NCBI GenBank assembly: GCA_017983795.1 | Contig: JAGOAS010000019.1 | Span: 35,036 to 99,035, forward strand | Reading direction: 5' to 3' | DNA: 64,000 nt | Source: Piscinibacter sp. | Lineage (GTDB): Bacteria; Pseudomonadota; Gammaproteobacteria; Burkholderiales; Burkholderiaceae_C | In this document: positions 16,972 to 25,236 of the stretch, piece by piece | How the letters are laid out: each line of letters begins with the position of its first letter | Position numbering within the stretch: the stretch's first letter is position 1 | Translations under genes and position numbers: made by a program | The notes under the pieces: model-generated | Seen by the model: only the letters and a program-made list of their open reading frames with translations | Databases searched by the model: none | What the model was told of the DNA's origin: nothing

Positions 16972-17586
16972 TTAAGCTCTGAGCCCGCGCAGGTAGGCGT
17001 CGAGCGCCTGCTCGCCCACGCGCACCAGGTCGAAGGCCTGCGGGTCGATCATCCAGTTGCTGATCAGCCCGTCGACCAGCGCTTCGACGCCCTGCGCCGC
17101 GGCGCGCGCCGGCAGCGCGGATTTCCACAGGCCCAGCCGCGCCGCACGGCGCAGGCCGCGCTCGACGTTGGCGACGCGGTTGCGCAGCCCGGCCAGGCGG
17201 CGCTCGTGCACACCGCGCAGCGCATGGCCGTGCTCGACCTTGAACAGCGCCACCTCGAATACGCGCCGCGCCTGCGGGTCGGCCACGGTGGCGCGCAGCG
17301 CCGCCACGTAGCTGTTGCGGATCTGCGCCACCGGGTCGTCGAGCGTGCGCTCGCCGCTCTTCAGGATCTCCGCCTCCAGCGGCAGGGTGACGCGGTTGAG
17401 CATCGCGTTGAAGAGGTCGGCCTTGTTGCGGAAGTGCCAGTACACCGCGCCGCGCGTGACGCCAGCGGCGCGCGCGATCTGCTCCAGCGAGGTGCGCGAC
17501 ACGCCGCGGCGCTGGAATTCGCGCTCGGCCATGTCGAGGATGCGCGCGCGGGTGCGCTCGGCGTCTTGCTTGGTGCGTCGCGGCAT
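16972..17586 (-). CDS. TetR-family repressor of the RND pump (AcrR/TtgR-like)
   Basis: 204 residues. Opening RRTKQDAERTRARILDMAEREFQRRGVSRTSLEQIARAAGVTRGAVYWHFRNK is the AcrR/TtgR/MexR-group DNA-binding domain with the GVTRGAVYWHF recognition helix. The C-terminal drug-binding domain keeps the IRNSYVAALR and RNRVANVERGL stretches. ATG 17586 was chosen over an upstream in-frame ATG at 17616, which falls inside the operator. Divergent from the efflux genes; multidrug ligands would release it (family knowledge). Confidence 0.94.
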   Translation of the reverse strand: MPRRTKQDAERTRARILDMAEREFQRRGVSRTSLEQIARAAGVTRGAVYWHFRNKADLFNAMLNRVTLPLEAEILKSGERTLDDPVAQIRNSYVAALRATVADPQARRVFEVALFKVEHGHALRGVHERRLAGLRNRVANVERGLRRAARLGLWKSALPARAAAQGVEALVDGLISNWMIDPQAFDLVRVGEQALDAYLRGLRA

Positions 17587-17608
17587 GGGGTGAAACGAAC
17601 TCGCCCTC

Positions 17609-17630
17609 ACATACATTCAAACCTGTATGT
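17609..17630. promoter_or_regulatory. AcrR-type operator between repressor and RND pump
   Basis: Perfect inverted repeat ACATACA (17609-17615) and TGTATGT (17624-17630) with an 8-base spacer. This is close to the known AcrR/TtgR box, where ACATACAT and ATGTATGT arms flank a short spacer. TATAGT at 17630-17635 touches the right arm and is a good -10 for the pump genes on the plus strand, so bound repressor would block polymerase. It sits 23 bases before the repressor start and 57 before the pump start. Confidence 0.85.
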
Positions 17631-17687
17631 ATAGTAGCCGCCTTGTTGCCGGCGCCGGGAGGCGATTGGCCGCCGCGAGAGGATTTC

Positions 17688-18905
17688 ATGAGCACCAGCC
17701 AGCCGGCCCGCCGCCGCATTCCGTTCCCCGTCCTGCTTGCCGCGCTGGCGCTGCCGCCGGCCCTGGCCTTGACCGCCTGCGGGCCCAAGACCGACGCCGC
17801 CGCGCCGGCCGCCCCGCCGCCGCCGGAAGTCGGCGTGGTGACGGCCACGCCGGCCGCGGTGGGCGTGCTCACCGAGCTGCCCGGCCGCACCGAGGCCTCG
17901 CGCATCGCCCAGGTGCGCGCGCGCGCCGCCGGCATCGTGCAGCGCCGGCTCTTCGCCGAAGGCAGCGACGTCAAGGCCGGCCAGGTGCTGTTCCGCATCG
18001 ACGACGCGCCCTACCGCGCCACGCTGGCCGCCGCGCAGGCCACGCTGGCGCGCGCCGAGGCCAACGTGCTGCAGACGCGCGCCCAGGCAGAGCGCTACAA
18101 GCCGCTGGCCGAAGCCAATGCGGTGAGCCAGCAGGAATACATCGCCGCCCAGGCCGCCTTCAAGCAGGCCGAGGCCGACGTCGCTTCCGCCAAGGCGGCG
18201 GTGCAGACGGCGCAGATCAACCTGGGCTACACCAGCGTCGCCGCGCCCATCGCCGGGCGCATCGGCCGCGCGCTGGTCACCGAGGGTGCGCTGGTCGGGC
18301 AGGGCGAGGCGACGCAGCTCGCCGTGGTGCAGCAGATCGATCCGCTCTACGTCAACTTCACGCAGAGCGCCGACGAGGTGCTGCGCCTGCGCGCCGCCAT
18401 CGCCGGCGGCAGCTTCCAGAGCGCCGGGCCGGCCGGCTCGGTGGCGGTGAGCCTGGTGCTGGACGACGGCAGCGTCTACCCGCAGCGCGGCAAGCTGCTG
18501 TTCTCCGACCTCTCGGTCGACCCCGGCACCGGCCAGATCGCGCTGCGTGCCGAGGTGCCCAACCCCAAGGGCGCGCTGCTGCCGGGCCTGTACGTGCGCG
18601 TGCGCCTCGCGCAGGCGCAGCTGCCGCGTGGCATCACGCTGCCGCAGCAGGCGGTGCAGCGCGGCACCGCCGGCGACACGGTGATGGTGGTCGGCACCGA
18701 TGGCAAGGTCGCGGCGCGGGCGGTGAAGGTCGGCCAGGGGCCGGCGCGGCAATGGGTGGTGCTCGAAGGCCTCACGGGCGGTGAGCAGGTGGTGGTCGAC
18801 GGGCTGCAGAAGATCCGCCCGAACGCGCCGGTGAAGGCGGTGCCCTGGGCGCCGCAGGCCGCGGCCTCGGCCGCTTCGGCGCCCGCATCGGCCGCCTCGC
18901 GCTGA
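17688..18905 (+). CDS. RND efflux periplasmic adaptor (AcrA/MexA-type lipoprotein)
   Basis: 405 residues. Lipoprotein signal: LALPPALALTACGPK, with the lipobox Cys after LTA, so it is anchored to the inner membrane as AcrA is. Lipoyl half-motifs GRTEASRIAQVRARAAGIVQ and IAGRIGRALVTEGALVGQG frame a long helical hairpin; beta-barrel and membrane-proximal parts follow (DPLYVNFTQSADEVLRL). ATG 17688 has GAGAGGA 7 bases upstream; the in-frame upstream codon lacks this and is not kept. First gene of a three-gene pump operon under the AcrR-type repressor. Confidence 0.95.
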   Translation: MSTSQPARRRIPFPVLLAALALPPALALTACGPKTDAAAPAAPPPPEVGVVTATPAAVGVLTELPGRTEASRIAQVRARAAGIVQRRLFAEGSDVKAGQVLFRIDDAPYRATLAAAQATLARAEANVLQTRAQAERYKPLAEANAVSQQEYIAAQAAFKQAEADVASAKAAVQTAQINLGYTSVAAPIAGRIGRALVTEGALVGQGEATQLAVVQQIDPLYVNFTQSADEVLRLRAAIAGGSFQSAGPAGSVAVSLVLDDGSVYPQRGKLLFSDLSVDPGTGQIALRAEVPNPKGALLPGLYVRVRLAQAQLPRGITLPQQAVQRGTAGDTVMVVGTDGKVAARAVKVGQGPARQWVVLEGLTGGEQVVVDGLQKIRPNAPVKAVPWAPQAAASAASAPASAASR

Positions 18906-18918
18906 GGAGCCGCCCGCC

Positions 18919-21900
18919 ATGGCGCAGTTCTTCATCGACCGGCCCATCTTCGCGTGGGTGATCTCGCTGTTCATCCTGGTCATCGGCGCGGTCTCGATCA
19001 CGCAGCTGCCGGTGTCGCAGTACCCGCCGGTGGCGCCGCCGTCCATCGTCGTCAACGTCAACTACCCCGGCGCCTCGGCCTCCACGCTGGAAGACAGCGT
19101 GATCGCCGTGATCGAGCGCGAGATGAACGGCTCGCCGGGGCTGGCCTATTTCGAGTCGGTCTCGCAGGCCGACGGCAGCGGCTCCATCACGCTGAGCTAC
19201 GAGCCCGGCACCAATGCCGACCTGGCGCAGGTCGACGTGCAGAACCGCCTGAGCCGCGCCACGCCGCGGCTGCCGCAGGCGGTCACGCAGCAGGGCGTGC
19301 GCGTCGACAAGGCGAACGCGAACTTCCTGCTCTTCATCGTGCTGTCCAGCGACAAGGGCGTGCTCGATCCGGTGGCGCTGGGCGACTTCGCCTCGCGCAA
19401 CGTGCTGCCCGAGATGCAGCGCGTGCCCGGCGTCGGCCAGGCGCAGCTGTTCGGCACCGAACGCGCGATGCGCATCTGGATCGACCCGGCCAAGCTGGTG
19501 GGCTACAAGCTCTCGGCCGCCGACGTCAATGCGGCGATCGCGGCGCAGAACGCGCAGGTGTCCTCGGGCACCATCGGCGAGCTGCCCAATACCGCCGACC
19601 AGGGCATCTTCGCGACGGTGGTGGTGAAGGGCCAGCGCGAGAGCGTCGAGCAGTTCGGCGAGATCGTGCTGCGCGCCAACGCCGACGGCTCCAGCGTCAA
19701 GCTGCGCGACGTGGCGCGCATCGAGCTCGGCGCGCAGAGCTACGGCATCCGCACGCGGCTCAACGGCGAGCCCTCCACCGGCATCGGCATCCAGCTCTCG
19801 CCCACCGCCAACGCGCTGCAGACCGCCGGGCTGATCAAGAAGCGCCTGGACGAACTGCGCCCCTATTTCCCGGCCGGCGTGAAGGCGACCATCCCCTACG
19901 ACAGCTCGACCTTCATCGGCATCTCCATCAAGCAGGTCGTGGAGACGCTGGTCGAGGCGGTGGTGCTGGTGTTCCTGGTGATGTTCCTGTTCCTGCAGAA
20001 CATCCGCTACACCATCATCCCGACGCTGGTGGTGCCGATCGCGCTGCTGGGCAGCTTCGCCGCGCTGCTGGCGATGGGCTTCTCGATCAACGTGCTGACC
20101 ATGTTCGGCATGGTTCTCGTGATCGGCATCGTCGTCGACGACGCCATCGTGGTGGTCGAGAACGTCGAGCGCATCATGAGCACCGAGGGCCTGCCGCCGC
20201 TGCAGGCCACGCGCAAGGCGATGGGGCAGATCTCCGGCGCCATCGTCGGCGTCACGGTGGTGCTGATCTCGGTGTTCGTGCCGCTGGCCTTCTTCAGCGG
20301 CGCGGTGGGCAACATCTACCGCCAGTTCGCCGCGGTGATGGTGACCTCGGTGGCCTTCTCGGCCTTCCTCGCGCTCTCGTTCACGCCGGCGCTGTGCGCC
20401 ACGCTGCTCGAGCCGGTGGAGGCCGGCCACCACCACGCCAAGCGCGGCTTCTTCGGCTGGTTCAACCGCGGCTTCAGCCGTACCGCCAAGGGCTACGAGG
20501 GCCTGGTCGCACGCATCCTGCGCCGCGCCGCGCGCTATATGGTCATCTACGCGGCCATCGTCGCCGCGGTGGTGCTGCTGTTCGGGCGCCTGCCCACCTC
20601 CTTCATCCCCAACGAGGACCAGGGCAACATCCTCGTCAACGTGCAGCTGCCGCCGGGCGCCACGCAGAACCGCACGCTGGCGGTGATGCAGCAGGTCGAG
20701 CAGTACATGCTCGCGCAGCCCGAGGTGCAGAACATGGTCTCGGTGATGGGCTTCAGCTTCTCTGGCAGCGGCCAGAACGCCGGCCTCGCCTTCGTGACGC
20801 TGAAGGACTGGAGCGAGCGCAGCGGCGCGGCCCATTCGGCGCAGGGCCTGGTCGGCCGCGCCTTCGGCGCGCTCGGCAAGATCCGCGACGCGATCATCTT
20901 CCCGGTCAGCCCGCCGGCGATCCGCGACCTGGGCCGCGCCAACGGTTTCGCGATGCGCCTGCAGGACCGCGGCAGCAACGGCCACGACGCGCTGCTGGCC
21001 GCGCGCAACCAGCTGCTCGGCCTGGCGGGCAAGAGCCCGCTGCTGGTGGCCGTGCGCCCCGACGGCCTGGAAGACGCCGCGCAGCTGCAGCTCGACATCG
21101 ATCGCGACAAGGCACAGGCCATGGGCGTGGGCTTCACGGCCATCAACAGCGCGCTGTCCACGGCGCTGGGCTCCAGCTACGTCAACGACTTCCCCAACGC
21201 CGGCCGCGTGCAGCGCGTGGTGGTGCAGGCCGACGCGCCCACGCGCATGCAGCCGCAGGACCTGCTGCGCCTGAATGCGATGAACAGCGCCGGCAACCCG
21301 GTGCCGCTGGCGGCCTTCGCGAGCACGCGCTGGATCACCGGCGCGATGCAGCAGGTGCGCTACAACGGCTATCCGACCATGCGCATCGCCGGCGAGCCGG
21401 CGCCCGGCGTGAGCAGCGGCGCGGCGATCGCCGAGATGGAGCGCCTGGCCGCCCAGCTGCCGCCCGGCTTCGCCTACGAGTGGACCGGCCTGGCGCGCGA
21501 GGAAAAGCTCTCCGGCTCGACGGCGCTGATCCTGTTCGCCTTCTCGCTGCTGTCGGTATTCCTCTGTCTTGCGGCGCTGTACGAGAGCTGGTCGATCCCG
21601 CTGTCGGTGATCCTCGTCGTGCCGCTGGGCGTGCTCGGCGTGATCCTGGGCGCGAGCGTGCGCGGGCTGGAGAACGACGTGTTCTTCAAGGTCGGCCTGA
21701 TCACCATCATCGGCCTGTCGGCCAAGAACGCGGTGCTGATCATCGAGTTCGCGAAGGATCTCGCCGCGCAGGGACGCAGCCTGGTCGACGCGGTGCTCGA
21801 AGCGGCGCACCTGCGCTTCCGCCCGATCGTGATGACCTCGATGGCCTTCATCCTCGGCGTGCTGCCGCTGGTGCTGGCCAGCGGCGCCGGCTCCGCCAGT

Positions 21901-22104
21901 CAGCACAGCATCGGCACCGGCGTGCTGGGCGGCATGCTGAGCGCCACCGCGCTGGCGGTGTTCTTCGTGCCGGTGTTCTTCGTCGTGGTGCGCAGCATCT
22001 TCAAGGGCAGCGAGCGGCAGCGGCAGTTCGACCGCGCGCACGGCCACGCGATCGGCGCGGATGCCGCGGCTGCGGCCGATGCCGCCGGCAAGGAGCAGGC
22101 ATGA
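18919..22104 (+). CDS. RND multidrug efflux pump, HAE1 family (AcrB/MexB-like)
   Basis: 1061-residue inner-membrane proton-driven exporter, the usual HAE1 length. Starts MAQFFIDRPIFAWVIS, the AcrB/MexB hallmark. Twelve membrane segments with two large periplasmic loops. Proton-relay pair Asp-Asp in GIVVDDAIVVVENVER and Lys in GLSAKNAVLIIEF are present; the motif GSGSITLSYEPGTN-like segment is in the porter domain. GAGGAG lies 9 bases before the ATG. Ends overlapping the outer-membrane factor start by 4 bases. Exports hydrophobic drugs or solvents by family; the actual substrate is unknown. Confidence 0.96.
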   Translation: MAQFFIDRPIFAWVISLFILVIGAVSITQLPVSQYPPVAPPSIVVNVNYPGASASTLEDSVIAVIEREMNGSPGLAYFESVSQADGSGSITLSYEPGTNADLAQVDVQNRLSRATPRLPQAVTQQGVRVDKANANFLLFIVLSSDKGVLDPVALGDFASRNVLPEMQRVPGVGQAQLFGTERAMRIWIDPAKLVGYKLSAADVNAAIAAQNAQVSSGTIGELPNTADQGIFATVVVKGQRESVEQFGEIVLRANADGSSVKLRDVARIELGAQSYGIRTRLNGEPSTGIGIQLSPTANALQTAGLIKKRLDELRPYFPAGVKATIPYDSSTFIGISIKQVVETLVEAVVLVFLVMFLFLQNIRYTIIPTLVVPIALLGSFAALLAMGFSINVLTMFGMVLVIGIVVDDAIVVVENVERIMSTEGLPPLQATRKAMGQISGAIVGVTVVLISVFVPLAFFSGAVGNIYRQFAAVMVTSVAFSAFLALSFTPALCATLLEPVEAGHHHAKRGFFGWFNRGFSRTAKGYEGLVARILRRAARYMVIYAAIVAAVVLLFGRLPTSFIPNEDQGNILVNVQLPPGATQNRTLAVMQQVEQYMLAQPEVQNMVSVMGFSFSGSGQNAGLAFVTLKDWSERSGAAHSAQGLVGRAFGALGKIRDAIIFPVSPPAIRDLGRANGFAMRLQDRGSNGHDALLAARNQLLGLAGKSPLLVAVRPDGLEDAAQLQLDIDRDKAQAMGVGFTAINSALSTALGSSYVNDFPNAGRVQRVVVQADAPTRMQPQDLLRLNAMNSAGNPVPLAAFASTRWITGAMQQVRYNGYPTMRIAGEPAPGVSSGAAIAEMERLAAQLPPGFAYEWTGLAREEKLSGSTALILFAFSLLSVFLCLAALYESWSIPLSVILVVPLGVLGVILGASVRGLENDVFFKVGLITIIGLSAKNAVLIIEFAKDLAAQGRSLVDAVLEAAHLRFRPIVMTSMAFILGVLPLVLASGAGSASQHSIGTGVLGGMLSATALAVFFVPVFFVVVRSIFKGSERQRQFDRAHGHAIGADAAAAADAAGKEQA

Positions 22105-23489
22105 ACGCGCCGCGTCTGGGCACCCTCGCCGCCGCCGCGCTGCTGGCCGGCTGCATGAACCTCGCGCCACGCTACGAGCGCCCCGCCGCGCCGGTGGCCG
22201 AGCGCTTTCCGCTCGCGCCCGAGGCCGTCGCGGCGGCGGCGAGCGCGCCGGCCGCGGCCGAACTCGACTGGCAGGCCTTCGTCGGCGACGAACGGCTGAA
22301 GCAGCTGATCGCGCTGGCGCTGATCAACAACCGCGACCTGCGCATCGCCGCGCTCAACATCGAGGCCACGCGCGCCCAGGCCGCGGTGCGCGATGCCGAC
22401 CGCTGGCCGAGCGTCAACGCCGGCCTGAGCGGCTCGCGCACGCCCACCGCCGCCGGCGGCATCAACTCGCTCTACACCGCCGGCCTGCAGGTGACGGCCT
22501 ACGAGCTCGACCTGTTCGGCCGCCTGCGCAACCTCGGCGACGCGGCGGCCGCCCAGGTGCTCGCCAGCGAGGAAGCGCGCAAGGCGGTGCAGATCAGTTT
22601 GGTCGCCGCAGTGGCCAACGCGCACATCGCGCTGGTGTCCGACGATGCGCTGCTCGAGCTGACGCGCCAGACGCTCGCCACGCGCGAGGAGTCGCTGCGC
22701 CTCGTGAAGCTGCGCTTCGACAATGGCGCGAGTTCCGAGCTCGATCTGCGCCAGGCCGAATCGCTGCTCGAATCGGCGCGCGCCAGCCTGGCGCTGGCCA
22801 CGCGTCAGCGCGCGCTCGACGAGAACGCGCTGGTGCTGCTGGTCGGCCAGCCGCTGCCGGCCGCCTTGCCGGCCGCCTTGCCGGTGGAGGCCTCGGCCGG
22901 CCTCGCCGAACTGCCGGTGGGCCTGCCCTCGGAGGTGCTGCTGCGCCGGCCCGACGTGCGCCAGGCCGAGCAGCAGCTGATTGCCGCCAACGCGAACATC
23001 GGCGCGGCGCGCGCCGCCTTCTTCCCGCGCATCACGCTGACCGGCAGTGCCGGCGTCGCCAGTGGCCACCTCAGTGACCTGTTCAAGTCCGGCCACGCGG
23101 CCTGGAGCTTCGCGCCGCAGCTGATCCAGCCGCTCTTCGATGCGGGGCGCAACCAGGGCAACCTCGATCTGGCGAAGGCCAACCGCGACATCGCTGTGGC
23201 GCAGTACGAACGCGCCATCCAGAGCGCCTTCCGCGAGGTGGCCGATGCGCTGGCCGGCCGCGCGACGCTGGGCGATCAACTGAATGCGCAGCGCAAGCAG
23301 CTCGAGGCCGAACAGGCGCGCAGCCGCCTCGTCGAGCTGCGCTGGCGCAACGGCGCGGCCAGTTCGCTCGAACTGCTGGACGCACAGCGTTCGCTGTTCG
23401 CCGCGCAGCAGGCGCTGCTGCAACTGCAGGCGCAGTCGGCGCAGAACCTGGCGACGCTCTACAAGGTGCTGGGCGGCGGCTGGAAGTGA
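22101..23489 (+). CDS. outer-membrane efflux channel, OprM/NodT lipoprotein
   Basis: 462 residues. Lipoprotein signal AAALLAGCMNLAPRY with the Cys-x-x-x-x-x-x-Y pattern typical of OprM-type factors. Two repeats of the TolC fold: YELDLFGRLRN in the first, and FAPQLIQPLFDAGRNQGNL in the second; the long helical pairs are alanine- and leucine-rich. The ATG overlaps the pump stop (ATGA). Completes the tripartite channel across the outer membrane. A strand-like C-terminus (YKVLGGGWK) is as in OprM. Confidence 0.95.
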   Translation: MNAPRLGTLAAAALLAGCMNLAPRYERPAAPVAERFPLAPEAVAAAASAPAAAELDWQAFVGDERLKQLIALALINNRDLRIAALNIEATRAQAAVRDADRWPSVNAGLSGSRTPTAAGGINSLYTAGLQVTAYELDLFGRLRNLGDAAAAQVLASEEARKAVQISLVAAVANAHIALVSDDALLELTRQTLATREESLRLVKLRFDNGASSELDLRQAESLLESARASLALATRQRALDENALVLLVGQPLPAALPAALPVEASAGLAELPVGLPSEVLLRRPDVRQAEQQLIAANANIGAARAAFFPRITLTGSAGVASGHLSDLFKSGHAAWSFAPQLIQPLFDAGRNQGNLDLAKANRDIAVAQYERAIQSAFREVADALAGRATLGDQLNAQRKQLEAEQARSRLVELRWRNGAASSLELLDAQRSLFAAQQALLQLQAQSAQNLATLYKVLGGGWK

Positions 23490-24236
23490 TCAGCCGCCCC
23501 GGTAGGGGCTGTGCAGTTCCACCGGCTTGGCGCGGCGCTTGCGCGCGTTGATGTTGAGCATCTCCACCACCACCGAGAAGGCCATCGCGAAGTAGACGTA
23601 GCCCTTGGGCACGTGGTGGTCGAAGCCCTCGGCGATCAGCACCACGCCGACGACGACCAGGAAGGACAGCGCCAGCATCTTGATGCTCGGGTGGTCGGAG
23701 ACGAACACGCCGATCGGCCGCGCAAACAGCATCATCAGCGCCACCGAGAGGATCACCGCGGCGATCATGATGCGCACGTCGTCGACCATGCCCACCGCGG
23801 TGATGATCGAGTCGAGCGAGAACACGATGTCGATCAGCATGATCTGCAGGATCACCGCGCCGAAGGTGCCCTTGACGGCGCTGCTCGCTTCGCCTTCCTC
23901 GCCTTCGAGCGAGCCGTGGATCTCGTGCGTGGCCTTCCACACCAGGAACAGGCCGCCGGCGATCAGGATCAGGTCGCGCCCGGAGATCTCCTGGCCGAAC
24001 ACGGTGAACAGCGGCGCCACCAGGCCGACGATCCAGGCCAGCACCAGCAGCAGCCCGATGCGCATGACCATCGCCATCGCCAGCCCGATGCGCCGCGCCC
24101 GCTCGCGCTGCGCCGGCGGCAGCTTGTCGACCAGGATGGAGATGAAGATGATGTTGTCGATGCCGAGCACCAGCTCGAGCGCGGTGAGCGTGGCCAGGGC
24201 GATCCAGGCCTCGGGCGAGGCGAGCAATTCCAGCAT
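23490..24236 (-). CDS. TerC-family integral membrane protein
   Basis: 248 residues, about seven membrane segments. TerC signatures: LELVLGIDNIIFISILVDKLP near residue 20, and IDIVFSLDSIITAVG in the second half; the Asp residues there are thought to bind divalent metal. HHVPKGYVYFAMAFSVVVEMLNI near the end is typical. ATG 24236 was preferred because AGGGGAA lies 7 bases upstream. Related proteins are linked to manganese export or metal insertion during protein export. Immediately convergent with the efflux operon (adjacent stops). Confidence 0.93.
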   Translation of the reverse strand: MLELLASPEAWIALATLTALELVLGIDNIIFISILVDKLPPAQRERARRIGLAMAMVMRIGLLLVLAWIVGLVAPLFTVFGQEISGRDLILIAGGLFLVWKATHEIHGSLEGEEGEASSAVKGTFGAVILQIMLIDIVFSLDSIITAVGMVDDVRIMIAAVILSVALMMLFARPIGVFVSDHPSIKMLALSFLVVVGVVLIAEGFDHHVPKGYVYFAMAFSVVVEMLNINARKRRAKPVELHSPYRGG

Positions 24237-24333
24237 GTCGGTTCCCCTGCGGCGGCGATGCCGTTGACGGTCTGGCATGCTAAGCGCCCCGCCGGCGCGC
24301 CGGCCCGATGCCCGCAGGTTTCACTTTCCCATC

Positions 24334-24807
24334 ATGCTGTCTTCCCTGTTCCCGCTCGGCTGGGCGCATTACCTCGCCGGCGGCCTCGTCATCGGCGCCG
24401 GTGTCGCGCTGCTCTATGTCGCCACCGGCCGCCTCGCCGGCATGAGCTCGGTATTCAGTTCGAGCTGGTCGTTCGTGTCGGCGCGCGCCGTCTTCCGGCA
24501 ACCACGCTGGCTCGAGAGCCGCGCCTGGCGGCTGCAGCTCGCGCTCGGCCTGGTGATCGGCGCGGCGCTGTGGTGGCTCACGCTCGGGCCAATGCAGCCG
24601 CTTGCCACTGCGGTGCCGGCCTGGCGGCTCGCCCTCGGCGGCCTCGTCGCCGGCTTCGGCGCACGCCTGGCCGGCGGCTGCACCTCGGGCCACGGCATCT
24701 GCGGCATCGGCTCCTTGAAGCTGCCCTCGCTGCTGGCGGTGCTGACGTTCATGGCCACCGGCTTCGTCACCGCGCAGGGCCTGGCGATGCTGGGAGCGGC
24801 ACCATGA
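24334..24807 (+). CDS. YeeE/YedE-family sulfur-compound permease, first half
   Basis: 157 residues, four or so membrane segments. The signature GGCTSGHGICG with its Cys is that of the YeeE/YedE (TsuA) thiosulfate-type transporters; MSSVFSSSWSF precedes it. Half the length of full transporters, and the next gene encodes the other half with a 4-base overlap. The ATG at 24334 begins just before the first membrane helix; a longer in-frame start at 24277 has no ribosome site. Probably takes up a reduced sulfur species for thiolation or oxidation. Confidence 0.9.
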   Translation: MLSSLFPLGWAHYLAGGLVIGAGVALLYVATGRLAGMSSVFSSSWSFVSARAVFRQPRWLESRAWRLQLALGLVIGAALWWLTLGPMQPLATAVPAWRLALGGLVAGFGARLAGGCTSGHGICGIGSLKLPSLLAVLTFMATGFVTAQGLAMLGAAP

Positions 24808-25235
24808 GTGCGGCTGTCTTCACCGTCATCGCCGGCGCGCTGTTCGGCTTCGGGCTGGCGCTGTCGGGAATGATCCGGCCCGAGGTGGTGCTGGCCTTCC
24901 TGCAATGGCAGGACTTCGGGCTGATGCTGGTGATGGCCGGCGGCCTCGCGCTCACGCTCGTCGCCTACCAGTTCGCGCCGCGCTGGCGCCGCACGCCGCT
25001 GCTGGCCGCGGCCTACGAGGCGCACACGGCGCGCATGCAGCGCGACACCTTCGTCGGCGCGGCGCTGTTCGGCGTCGGCTGGGGCCTGAGCGGCGTCTGC
25101 CCGGGCCCGGCCATCGCCGGCCTCGGCGCGGGCAACCTCGACATGCTGTGGTCACTCGCCGGCCTTGCCGCGGGGGCCTGGCTGCAAGGCGTATTCGCGG
25201 CGCCGGCGGGCGAGGCCGACTGGCAGGAAGGCTGA
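24804..25235 (+). CDS. YeeE/YedE-family sulfur-compound permease, second half
   Basis: 143 residues, four membrane segments. GLALSGMIRPEVVLAFL at the start and GVGWGLSGVCPGPAIAGLG later carry the conserved Cys of the second YeeE repeat. The overlap with the preceding half suggests coupled translation and a two-chain transporter. In this window the single-chain version is at 62238-63350. Many genomes keep this split pair near sulfur-trafficking genes, but none is next to it here. Confidence 0.9.
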   Translation: MSAAVFTVIAGALFGFGLALSGMIRPEVVLAFLQWQDFGLMLVMAGGLALTLVAYQFAPRWRRTPLLAAAYEAHTARMQRDTFVGAALFGVGWGLSGVCPGPAIAGLGAGNLDMLWSLAGLAAGAWLQGVFAAPAGEADWQEG

Positions 25236-25236
25236 G

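Noticed and set aside
18772-22170. 1132-codon frame antisense to the RND pump, and similar very long antisense frames at 8336-11362 and 41628-47306
   Set aside because: High GC at third positions makes antisense frames open. The products are Ala/Arg/His-rich with no folds, while the sense frames match known families.
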